A stretch of 64,000 bases of DNA from positions 401,001-465,000 of the forward strand of contig JAMWET010006778.1 in NCBI GenBank assembly GCA_024036415.1, read 5' to 3'. The notes beneath the pieces were generated by a model, which was not told the origin of the DNA, searched no databases, and saw only the letters and a list, made by a program, of their open reading frames with translations. Position numbers and translations under genes: made by a program. Position 1 is the first letter of the stretch. The number at the start of each line of letters is the position of its first letter. This DNA comes from Prochilodus magdalenae (taxonomy: Eukaryota; Chordata; Actinopteri; Characiformes; Prochilodontidae). Positions 1 through 11,004 of this stretch are shown here, piece after piece.

Positions 1-104
1 AGGAGGGATTTGGAGCATTTCCTTTTCTTTGCATTAGAGCTCCCTCTGCTGTCCACGTAAAGAGTTCATGTATTTTTTAAAGCACTCTGTGTTTGTCCAT
101 CCAG

Positions 105-2678
105 TGTTCATGCGCTGCCAGCTAAACCGGCTGCAGAGAGGCCAAATGATTGATGAGTGGTTCCCACTGAGCTCTCATGTACCTTTGAAGGGAATCGAAC
201 CAGGCTCCCTGCGGGTGCGAGCACGCTATTCCATGGAGAAAATCATGCCAGAGGAGGAGTACAATGAATTCAAAGAGGTAAAAGTGGAAGACTTTGTTCC
301 ACAGCATGTGAAACATCATATTAGGATGCAGACGTAGTAACTAAATGTTCCTTCTTTTAAAAAAAATTAGACCTTTAATGGCCAAGTAAATATTTTAAAA
401 TAAATATAAGCCCACTTACTTGGCTTAGTCTAGCCACTAGTTTAGTATAGGACTAAATGGAACATTTTAATACATTAGCTCATGTTAAATTTTTCTGTAG
501 TTTTAATCTAAGCACCCTTCTGTTTGCACTCTGTACAGCTCATTCTACAAAAAGACTTCCACGTGATATATGCACTGGCCCATGTGTGTGGGCAGGACCG
601 CACTTTGCTGGCCAGCATCCTGCTGAAGATCTTCAGACATGAGAGAGCAGAGGCTCCCCTGCTGAGGACTCTCAATGACCGAGAGATTAACATGGAAGGT
701 ACAGGACACCCCTAAATAGTATTAAATAATCTTAACATTTTCTCAGCAGATTTGCTTTCTTTGATCAGTTAGGCTTTAAAATTTCCACAGTATGATAACA
801 GAAATATCACAGTACTAACCACCTATTTAATCACGTATTAAGGTGGGTAAACAATAGCAAAAATGATGATAAATTATTAAGGAATATAAACATCAACACT
901 TAATTGAGCAATTATATTGTCATTATTTTTGACAATATAATTTTCTTAGCATTTTGAGTATTTGGGCTCAAAGCTCCTTCAAGCTCAAAACTCAGTAAAT
1001 TAAGAAACAAATGTTATTTTATTACTATAGTAAATTATTACTAGAAATAGTAGGCTTAATTAATTGATATTTGTAAGCCACTGTGGTGTTTGTGCTGGTT
1101 TTGTTAGTTCCAGATGGTGGTACAAGTTATGCATAGCTAAGGTGATATCATTATAAACCAAGGGGAGTGGGGGTCTCTCTGGTGCGTTTAAGTGAATTCA
1201 TATTCAGTTTTATTACATAGTTCATGATTGATTATATGATTTAATAAAATTTATTATTCAGTTGATATATGGCCATGTTTTTGGGTGTGCAGTATCTGCA
1301 TGTATCAAATTACTAATTTGCAGTGTTGTATCTACTGTCACTTTAAGTCCTCGTCCCCTGTAAAAGCTGCTTTAGAATGTCTTAGGGGTGTGTTGAGAGG
1401 CAGACTTGTAACTGATAGATTTGAATAAATACCTTTTGGGAATAACAGGATGAGGTAACTGTCCAACCGTGCAGTCTTGACTAACCGTGACTCTGATTAT
1501 ACTACAGTTCTGTGGTAGATATGTATGTTAATGTTATAAATGGTATGTTTATTAATTATTTAATTGATTTAATGATTTAGATGAAGCCACCACTCTGTTC
1601 CGTGCTACCACATTGGCCAGCACTCTGATGGAGCAGTACATGAAGGCCACAGCCACACCCTTCGTCCATCATGCTCTCAAAGACACCATTCTCAAGATAA
1701 TGGAAAGCAAGCAGTCCTGCGAGGTTTGTTCATACAGCATAATAAATATTTTGGCATGATGCTCTCTACTTTTTAGTTCCTTGTAAATAAAGTAGTCTGG
1801 CATTTTCTTCTTCGCTTGTTACTTTTACTGCCATGTTAAAGTTTCTATAACTGAAAGTAGCATAGTGCCTGTTCATCGTGCCATTGATGACATGCCAAAG
1901 TTTTTGGTGCAAAACAGAAAAATATCTTATAACCTCTGCTTTGCATTCGCTTAAATAAATATGCAGCAAATACATTTATTGACTGATTTATTGATCTACA
2001 AGTTTGCCATGGGTCAGACCACTGTCCCCATTTTGAGTGTTTCTTGTCTCTCCTTTAAAGCTGAACCCGTCCAAACTGGAGAAGAACGAGGATGTAAATT
2101 TAAATCTGACGCATCTGCTCACCATCCTTTCTGAGTTGGTGGAGAAGATCTTCATGGCTGCTGAGATCCTGCCTCCGTAAGCATAATAACATGCACAGCT
2201 TTGGTGTTGATGAATTATACTTGTTTTTGACTTGATAGATCAATAACTACAACTCACAGTTAACAGTGGCATTGTAAAGGTGAGGTAACCCCCCCCCCCC
2301 CTTCAGATGCTAGCTGAAGTTATGCAAGTTATGTGCAGATGCACAGTTAGCTCACACTTGCTGGTTTTTGACCACTGTAGCAAAAACAAACTCCAGTCAG
2401 ATGCAGCCAACAACAGAGCAGTTCTTAAGAGTAGCTTCTAGATTTTATATAATGCTAGTGGCAAGACAAAAGTGGCACCATTTCCTGAAAGTTAGTTCTG
2501 AAGCTATGGATGGAGATGCACAGAATGGATCACATAAGAGCCAAATCTAAATGGCTTGTTTAGTCGTACGTTTTCTGATCTAGGCAACCCACAGAAAACT
2601 CACTGGGCTGCCTAACTCTTGTTGGCAAGCACTTCCCCCATATATATATATTATATATGTTATGTTTATATATATATA

Positions 2679-2744
<66 letters not shown>

Positions 2745-5700
2745 CTTTCCTGATATTTGTTGTTTCAGGACTTTAAGGTTTATATACGGGTGCCTGCAGA
2801 AGTCTGTGCAGCAGAAGTGGCCCACTAACACTACAATGCGAACCAGAGTTGTAAGGTAAGATGCAACACTTGTTTTAATATATAATAAATAAATAAATAA
2901 ATAATTTAAATAAAATATTTTTGACACCCTTGGGTACAGCATAGTCCCGTTTCAGTTGAGCAAGTTGATTCTGTTTTGGTCTGTTCACAGTGGTTTTGTC
3001 TTCCTGCGGTTGATCTGCCCTGCCATTCTCAGCCCCAGAATGTTCAACATCATTGCTGGTAAGGACACAGCTTATGTATCGAGAGTGCTCACTTGTGGAT
3101 ATAAAACATTTAAAGCCAGGTGATTACTTGGGTAGTGTATTCTCTGCTGGGGCTGATAGAAGAAGGCATTAAATGTAACACTACTTTGTGTGCATTTCTT
3201 TGCAGACCCTCCGTCCCCCACTGCTGGCCGAACGCTCACCCTGGTGGCCAAGTCTGTACAGAACCTGGCCAATCTGGTGGAGTTTGGTGCCAAGGTTTGT
3301 CTTGACACACTATATAGATGAGTGTAAAATGTTTCTATAATGAGATAAAAGAGAATGATTCTGATATTGTGTTTGTGGTCTAGGAGCCCTACATGGAAGG
3401 AGTGAATCCATTCATTAAGAACAACAAGCAACGGATGATCATGTTTCTGGATGAGTTGGGGGTGAGTAGCGTGGAATGTATTTTAAACAAACCGGGTCCT
3501 GCATGCAGTTTTAATGCCCCATTTTAGATTGTTATAACTCGTTACAGTATTAATTGAGGCAAGTGAGCGATGGTTTAGGCATGAGGTATGTACAGTGAGA
3601 AATTATTGGTTTATGTTCCCATTACCTTTTAGCTAAATTACTCTCATTCTTCAAGGCAAGAAGTAAACTTCTGATGCCAAACATGTTGGCTTATATACAG
3701 TCTACATTTCGGTGTAGGAGGAAAATCCTGTAAAGTTGGCCATGTTAATTGTGTCTGGATCTGGAGTATTTTCTTAATTGCTGTTTTATTTTAGAGCTCT
3801 GGTAAAGAGATGCTCCTAACAGTTGTTTTCTCCCTGCACTTTTCAGAATGTCCCTGACCTGCCTGATGCTACAGAGCACTTTAGGATCGATCTGTCCCGA
3901 GACCTTGCTGCCCTGCATGAAATCTGTGCTACTCATTCGGATGAACTCCGCACCCTCAGCAATGAGAGAGGAGCACAGCAGGTGTGTGTGTGGATCTTTC
4001 TTTACCCAAAAGTTTAAATGAGAACGTTCAGCAAAATGTATGTAGTTTATGATTTAAGTTTATGATTAAGTTTATGATTTCAATCCAGTACACATTTTGT
4101 CAAACTCTGAGAATATTTTCTCACAGTCTGTTAGCTGTCTGTTCTGTGTGCACACTGGGAAGAAAAAGTCTGGTATTTGTGCATGGCCTTGTAAATGGAA
4201 AACAAAGTGGCCTGGGTGTAGGTACACAATACTATTTCAACCAAACAGGAAATTAATGAAGGTGCTGGGTTAAGGCAAATAAACGTAAATAAAACAAAGC
4301 AGTAAATACAGTGAGGAAAATAAGTATTTGAAGTATTCGACTTTGCAAGTTCTCTCACTTAGAAATCATAGAGGGGTCTGAAATTTTCATCTTAGGTGCA
4401 TGTCCACTGTGAGAGACATAATCTGAAAAACATCCGGAAATCACGATGTATGATTTTTTTTAATAATAGTGTGTTACTGCTGCAAATAAGTATTTGAACA
4501 CCTGCCGATCAGCAAAAATTCTGGCCCTCAAAGACCTGTTAGTCCGCCTCTAAAAACTCCACCTCCACTCCACTTATTATTCTAAATTAGAAGCACCTGT
4601 TTGAGGTTGTTAGCTACATAAAGACACCGGTCCACCCCACACAATCAGTAGGACTCCAACTACTAACATGGCTAAGACCAAAGAGCTGTCCAAAGACACC
4701 AGAGACAAAACTGTTGACCTCCACAAGGCTGGAAAGGGCTACGGGGCAATTGCCAAGCAGCTTGGTGAAAAAAGATCAACTGTTGGAGCAATTATTAGAA
4801 AATGGAAGATGCTAAACATGACGCAAGATCTCACCTCGTGGCGCATCAATGATCCTAAGAAAGGTGAGGAATCAGCCCAGAACTACACCGGAGGAGCTGG
4901 TCAATGACCTGAAGAGAGCTGGCACCACTGTTTCCAAGGTTACTGTGGGTAATACACTAAGACGTCATAGTTTAAAGTCATGCATGGCACGGAAGGTACC
5001 CCTGCTTAAATCAGCACACCTCCAGGCCCACTTAAGTTTGCCCATGACCATTTGGATGATCCAGAGGAGTCATGGGAGAAAGTTCTGTGGTCAGATGGTC
5101 TTAATTCCACTCGCCATGTTTGGAGGACGAAGAATGCCAGGATAACCTGGAGGGAGCTCAAACTGGGCGTTTCTTAGCGACAGCCCAGAAACCTGACTGT
5201 TCTGGAGAAGATCTGTGTGGAGGAATGGGCCAAAATCCCTGCTGCAGTGTGTGCAAACCTGGTGAAAAACTACAGGACCTCTTTAATTGCAAACAAAGGC
5301 CACTGTAACAAATATTAACATTGATTTTCACAGGTGTTCAAATACTTATTTACAGCAGTAACACAAATAAATTATTAAAAAATCATACATAGTGATTTCT
5401 GGATTTTTTTTTTTTTTAGATTGTCTCTCACAGTGGACATGCACCTAAGATAAAAATTTTTAGACCCCTCTATGATTTCTAAGTGGGAGAACTTGCAAAG
5501 CCGCAGGGTGTTCAAATACTTATTTTCCTCACTGTACATATATTGAGATGGCTTATGCTAAAAAGCTTCAGTATTGTTATATTTAAGGGAGACCAATGAC
5601 TAATCATCTGCAAATACCCCAAATATTTGAAGTCTCTAAAATGCTGTCTGGGCCCCTTCATTTGCGGTTTTCTAAACTATCCCTGCTCATGTTAACTGTT

Positions 5701-5806
5701 GCGTTCACATCTGTCTCTGCAGCATGTGCTGAAAAAGCTGCTGGCCATCACTGAGCTCCTCCAGCAGAAACAGGTGCACTACGCCATGTCCAACAGCAAC
5801 AGGTAG
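105..5806 (+). CDS. rasa1: RASA1 (p120 RasGAP), C-terminal part, 10 coding exons
   Basis: GTPase-activating protein that speeds GTP hydrolysis by Ras at the plasma membrane downstream of receptor tyrosine kinases. Exons read from the sequence: 105-277, 539-698, 1581-1723, 2061-2176, 2769-2855, 2991-3058, 3206-3294, 3384-3461, 3847-3981 and 5723-5806 (TAG at 5804). They join to 1133 nt in one open frame (2 nt plus 377 codons), all with AG acceptors and GT donors. The 376 residues match the last third of vertebrate RASA1: end of the C2 region ([26 protein letters not shown]), then the RasGAP domain. The catalytic arginine finger (human Arg789) is in TLFRATTLA at 1601-1603, and the FLR motif arginine (human Arg903) is at 3007-3009 in [11 protein letters not shown]. 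The SH2, SH3, PH and most C2 exons lie left of the window. The last residues diverge from human, as expected for this tail. Whether this is the a or b teleost paralogue cannot be decided here. Confidence 0.96.
2290..2301. repeat. Poly-C run in rasa1 intron
   Basis: A run of about 12 C follows GTGAGGTAAC in the intron between rasa1 exons 2061-2176 and 2769-2855. It is a homopolymer with no evident function. Confidence 0.7.
2641..2742. repeat. (TA)n microsatellite close to a rasa1 splice acceptor
   Basis: About 100 bp of almost pure TA repeat, ending only 26 bp before the AG acceptor (2767-2768) of the rasa1 exon at 2769. Only a short pyrimidine-containing stretch (CTTTCCTG, then TTGTTGTTTCAG) separates them. 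Such arrays vary in length. Confidence 0.9.
4309..5534 (+). mobile_element. Tc1/mariner-family transposon, decayed, with TA target duplication
   Basis: A 1226-bp element in the last rasa1 intron. Terminal inverted repeats of about 200 bp (4309-4504 and 5331-5534) begin CAGTGAGGAAAATAAG and end with the complement CTTATTTTCCTCACTG. Each end is flanked by TA (4307-4308 and 5535-5536), the target duplication of Tc1/mariner elements. A second inner match (AAATAAGTATTTGAACACC) marks the inner ends of the repeats. The interior carries a broken transposase in rasa1's orientation. The two long inverted repeats differ by several substitutions and small gaps, so the insertion is not recent. Confidence 0.93.
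4668..5308 (+). pseudogene. Tc1-like transposase pseudogene (frameshifted, internally deleted)
   Basis: Starts [16 protein letters not shown] with the N-terminal helix-turn-helix of Tc1 transposases ([18 protein letters not shown]). The coding sequence then moves through all three forward frames (4668-4907, about 4849-5145, about 5120-5308). The stretch around [11 protein letters not shown] falls in the catalytic region, and the end ([12 protein letters not shown]) matches the family C-terminus. Total length is about 640 bp against roughly 1 kb for an intact gene, so part of the DDE region is missing. It cannot encode an active transposase. Confidence 0.9.
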
Positions 5807-6329
5807 TTCCATCATCCCACTCTCTGTCTGTCACTCAGTCTGTCTTCGTCTCAATGGAGTAGCCAGTGGGATCCCAGCATGCTCCACCTTCATCACCATG
5901 GCAACCTCTCCTCATCTTTTTCCCCACTCTCCCTTCCCCTTCCTCTGCCACGCCACATGAACTATGCAACTACAGCAGTCAACACACACACACACACACA
6001 AAAAAGCCTGGGGCCTGAATCCTGCACCAATGACTTTAAGCTATTCACACAGCAACTGCAGTTTGACTGTGCCCCACATTATGGCCTCTTTTTGTCTGCT
6101 TGATATGAAAACTCAACTGACACCAAGCTGCAGCGATCTCCTGTAACTGGATTATGAGCTATAATGCTTTTTATACTGTAATTTGTTACCGATTTACAAG
6201 GTTATGAATATGCAAAATGTGCTCAAACTAGTGTTCTTTTCGTTTCACTTAGTTACGATTGTGGTGTAGACTGGATTTTTTTTTTTTTTTTTTTTTTTTA
6301 AAGAGAGTATGATTATTTTATATCAGAAC

Positions 6330-6335
6330 AATAAA
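6330..6335 (+). terminator. rasa1: Candidate rasa1 poly(A) signal
   Basis: AATAAA about 525 bp after the rasa1 stop codon, the first canonical hexamer in the 3' UTR. Further copies at 6460-6469 and 9051 are alternatives, so the true cleavage site is not fixed by sequence alone. Confidence 0.4.
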
Positions 6336-6717
6336 TTCTCTTGCTGGAATCTTGAGTATATAATTTGAGTAAACCCACACCCCAATCCCTGATATTTTTG
6401 ATTGGTTCAGTCTTCCCTGAGAGAAACTGAAAAAAAGCCAGCCTTGTGCTCAGGGGAAGAATAAATAAAATGTTTACAGCAGTAAAAATCTATTATAGTA
6501 GAGACTGTATCAGGAATGCATGCACTTATTAAACATTTTATAAAGTACTGACTAACTTCCTTTTTTTTTTTTTTTAAGATTGAAGTTTAATTTCTGAGGA
6601 ATGTCAATGCCGTTTGTCTTCTAATGTCTTTTTTTCTTTTCTTTTTTTTTTTTACCAACTTTTGCTCTTGTAAATCACTGTAAAGAATGTTTCATATGAA
6701 ACATTAAGTACAAAACT

Positions 6718-6723
6718 TTTTAT
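6718..6723 (-). terminator. ccnh: Candidate ccnh poly(A) signal
   Basis: TTTATT on the plus strand is AATAAA on the minus strand, about 220 bp beyond the ccnh stop codon. This is the nearest canonical signal I found for the gene. Confidence 0.55.
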
Positions 6724-6940
6724 TTTCAATAACGTAAATAAATTGGCATGACAAGACGACAAATATTGTCTAGGTATTTACAAAATACCAACAAAAAGCT
6801 CCCCATACATTCTGTCAGTAGTCCTAAGTGGCAAAATGTACCCTTCACTCATGCATTAATTAGCTTTGTAAAACTGTCCAAAACTCAGGAATGCATCTGC
6901 ATAAAATGAGGCTCTTTCTTGAGAAGATGATGAATTCTCA

Positions 6941-9900
6941 TCACAAAGCGTCCAGGTCTTCATCGGTCCACTCCTACAGATGATAAACCTTCATTACATA
7001 CCATACAACAAATGGAGATTGTTCCAGGAGTGAATGAGGGCTAGAAGTCGCCACCTACCTCTTCTGTAACAAGGAGCTTTTTTACAACGTGGTCATCATC
7101 TTCATAGCCATGCTTTCTTTTCCTGGAGGATACAGAGGCACAGAATCATCCATCAAGAACTCATTCGATTATTTTTGGCATGGCTCTTCAGAGATGTGAC
7201 TATGTACTTCTCAATACCATCACCCCTACTGAGCATGCTAGCCTTCCTCCCTCTATATCCTCCACGTGTAGTTATAGACTCATGTCCATGTCTTTGGTAG
7301 TTTCATATTAGATGTAGTTAAGTCACCTCATCAAAGCAAAACAAGGTAGGTATGATTTATTTAATACTTAAACTAGTAAATCATTTGTTGTAACAGGCTC
7401 CCTGTGGAACCTTTCAATGGATTTATAAATGAGATGTGAAAAACTGCTTTTAGAGAACAAATACTGAGTTTTGACAGCATACAATTCTAACGTGCAGATC
7501 ATTAATAGAAACAATTAGGGCATTCTTCAGACAGTTCTTTGATGCCTAAACCTTTTTATACTTTGCAGACCTGAATGTACCATTATGGCTGCCACTATCC
7601 AGGTTCTCTGATAAGAAAGACAGCTGCATGGGAAGGACTTGCCCAAACAGCTGTAGGACCAATGACTTGTGGGCTTCATTTTTGGGACCATTCTTCAAAC
7701 TCTCTCTACTCAACAGCGCATTTGTTCAAGTGAGAACACAGGCTATTAAAGGTGGTCCTCAAAGAGGCAGGGTACACTTCTTTTTAAAAAAAAAAAAAAA
7801 ACCCAAAACCCTTCTTCCCAACCTATCTTCTGTGTGGACAAATTGCTCTTGAACCACAGTTGTTTTCAGGGCAAAAATAAAAGGCTCCTGCCTTCTTCGC
7901 AAGTTGCTCCCCTGGAAACTTCTTTGACCGCTTTCTTTTTAAAGTCCACTCACGATCAGTCAAACCCTTCCAGCTTTTGAGGGGCTGCTTGGAAGTCAAC
8001 TTGGATTTCAGTGGGGATTACAAGAGAAATGGAGCTGCCTGTAGCAATGCTGGACTGCTCAGCGAGCTCTGCAGTGCGCACTGAAACCCTGTTTAGAATG
8101 GACAAGAACCATCAGGGAAGCGAGAAGCACCTGACGTACAAGCCTTAAGAAACCTACTACACTCAAATTTCACCGTGCAACCTCTTCCTGCTTTCCCTGA
8201 TGGGAGACGTCAGTCTAAAAAGACAGCAGCTGATCCTATCCTAACTCTTCCTGAGCTGCTCTGCTTGATGAAATGCTGCACCACGGCTTTTTATCTAGAA
8301 ACCAGCATCTGCGTGATGTACCAGGTGGATAAAACATTTGAAGGACAGAAAAAGTTCTATTCACCTCCCTCTGTGCATGTGTTTACATCAATAAGATGAT
8401 CTCCTACGGTCTTGTGCCTAATCTGTGATTCTGAGAAACTTAATCTGAACTGCATCACTTCCTGTCAAACAGACACGTGGGTTTAGGGAATTGCCCTGGT
8501 GTCGTCATGAAGAAATGCAATACAGGCTGCTGTGGGCTTTTAACAAACTCCTACACCCACAGTACATAATCAATAGGATGGTGTCGTAGTGTGATTTATG
8601 CAAGAAACGATATCCATATCTTGATTTTTACATTGTATAACACTTCTATATGCTTCCCTACTGTCATGCTGGTCAATTTTGTGAAGGTAAAATGTTTGTT
8701 CCCTGTTTACACAGCTTTGCCAATGAATCAGATTTTTTTTTTTTTTTTTGTATGTGATTGTCCAGGGAGTCCCGGCGGGGAGTATTTGGCTTGTACTTAC
8801 CTCCACAAACATGATTTCACTGTATACCAAAATATTCCTGTTTTGTAGCTGCAAGGCACTGACCTTCATTAAACTTACTGTAGCTTAGCTGTGTTCAGTG
8901 ATCTAACTGACCTGAAAAACAGCATGACACTGATGTAATATGACTCCTGTGAATTTCTGAAAGCTCATGTATTTTTATTTTTCTATTCGATGAACCAAGT
9001 CACAACTTTTGCATCTTAGATACTAAGACACCGAGCAACTTATGCGGCTGAATAAAACTGTTTGTATCATAGCTCGGTTGTGTGCGTCCTTCCCAAAGCC
9101 CAATACCTAACTACCTATAAACGTGTAGCAGTTAAATCAGTGGTTCACAAACCGATCCTCAGGGATCTCCGGATGTTTTGCAACAGAGAGCAAATCAAGT
9201 GTGCCATCTGAGGGGTCACTGAGAATGTTTTTGAGAACTACTGCTAAAAATGTCTTTAGCTTTGTTCAGACTGTGAGCCCAGATCAGATTTTTTGACATA
9301 TCCATATCCGGATAGCAAGATACACACGTGAAATCTTCTTTTTGTTTGATTGAATCAGATCCAAACAACATTTGGAGGAGGTCTGAAATCCTATTTCTAT
9401 AAAAGGTTTACTGGTGCGTTTCGCTCTGAATGCTAATCTGATTTCAAAGTGTCTTGTGTGTCACTTGTAAGGTGACAAACAGCGACAATGTAAAACAGAC
9501 AGCATTAGGATTTGCTATATACTTACTGACACCTACGTCAACAACAGTCGTCTCCAAGGGACCAGTTAAGGAATGAATCTGATTGGCCTGTCGTCTGAAA
9601 ACAGCAATATTGTTTCGTACTTACAAATTTGTGTTTGGGGCGCATTCAGCGTAAATCCTCTCCAGTTTCTGTTTGCAAAGGTTTACTTCGTCTTCTCTGG
9701 GAAGCTCATATTCCTTCAAGAGAATCGTTATTCCTGAAATTGCAGAAAGACAATCTTGAATTTCCTGACACAACAGTACTTTTGGGTTTGACTTGACACA
9801 CTAACAGAATAATAATAATAATAATAAATACTTACTTCTCATTGCATCATACATCTTTGAGAGAGTCTCCTTGTTATCCTTTAGCCCCATGCATTCAGTA

Positions 9901-10958
9901 AGGTATCTGGATAGAGTGAAGAGCATTTGTATGAGACTTGGAAGAACATAACTTATCTGGAAGATGGTGATTAGATATCTAGGTGAGTCTGCAACAGATC
10001 TCAGATGGTTTATAATGGTTCCCACAAAGGTTTGTTATTATGGCCTCTTGTAGTCACCACCGCTGCTTTTGGAAATGTACCTTCTGGAATCAACATGAAG
10101 TAGGAAGCTTTACTTCAGGATACAAGAAGTGTGGCAAAATCTCCAGGAATCACCATTATAAAATCATTTCAGTCATTCTAAAACCGTACAGCTCTATCAC
10201 CGATCTCTGAATAGGCCAGTGTTTAGTGAACCCACGTTTCCATGTTGAGGCCAGAGCGAGCTGCACTGTTTAGCACAGCGGTCAGGGCAATCTGTGAGGG
10301 TGAAAAGAGAAGCCCAGTGTCCGTCATTGCGGCTCTGTTGAGGAAATCGTCGGCGTTCTTCCTCAGTATCTCTGGGTTCTCCAACAGTGGATATCTCGTC
10401 TAGAAAAAGATCATATCACTTGATAATGACAACCTGAAGAACATCTGAAAAGAACTTGAATGATTGGTCTTCTAACAATGGAGCCACAAGCATAACACAC
10501 GCAACCTAGCGGTGAGCCATATCACCATGTGGTATCACTAGAACTTTATTATGGATATTAGAAAGGAACATTGTAAAGAGATTTAGATTTTCAACTGATG
10601 TAACTGTCTAATTGTCACTGTGTTCAAAGATTCAACTTTTACACACAACCCGTCCATCTTACCTTTAGGTCTATGAGGAAGCCTTCCATGGGCCGATAGG
10701 GGTTGTGCACCACCAGGTGAAAGTTGAGCTGCTGAATGAGGAGCAGCTCGTACTCCAAGATCTGCTCCAGTGCTCGCTCCTGAGCCGCTGGATTCTCCTG
10801 AAGATTCCCCACAAACTGAGTGCTGGAAACGTTAAACTCGTCCACCTTGCAGGACAGGTATGCACAGGTCAACCTAAACGGAGAACAATGGATCAAATTT
10901 CCAAAGATATATAAACAGTTCTAGAGGATACGCAACCTACATACATACATACACACAC

Positions 10959-11004
<46 letters not shown>

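Larger units (their letters stand above)
5807..6940. other. Tail-to-tail 3' UTRs of rasa1 and ccnh
   Basis: 1134 bp separate the rasa1 stop (5804-5806, +) from the ccnh stop (6941-6943, -). Plus-strand AATAAA signals lie at 6330-6335, 6460-6465 and 6737-6742. A minus-strand signal (TTTATT on +) lies at 6718-6723. A short CA run (about 5982-6001) and T runs (6271-6299, about 6560-6576 and 6643-6653) fall here. No other gene is visible. The convergent arrangement means the two transcripts end within a few hundred bases of each other or overlap. Confidence 0.7.
7123..9624. other. ccnh intron between exons 7 and 8; plus strand resembles a 3' UTR
   Basis: A 2.5-kb intron of ccnh with no coding signal on either strand. 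On the plus strand it ends in a convincing polyadenylation context (AATAAA at 9051 followed by GTTGTGTGCG). It also contains an A run (7785-7801), a T run (about 8731-8749) and a degraded palindromic element at 9138-9243. It could be the far 3' UTR of rasa1 or an antisense transcript. Confidence 0.4.
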
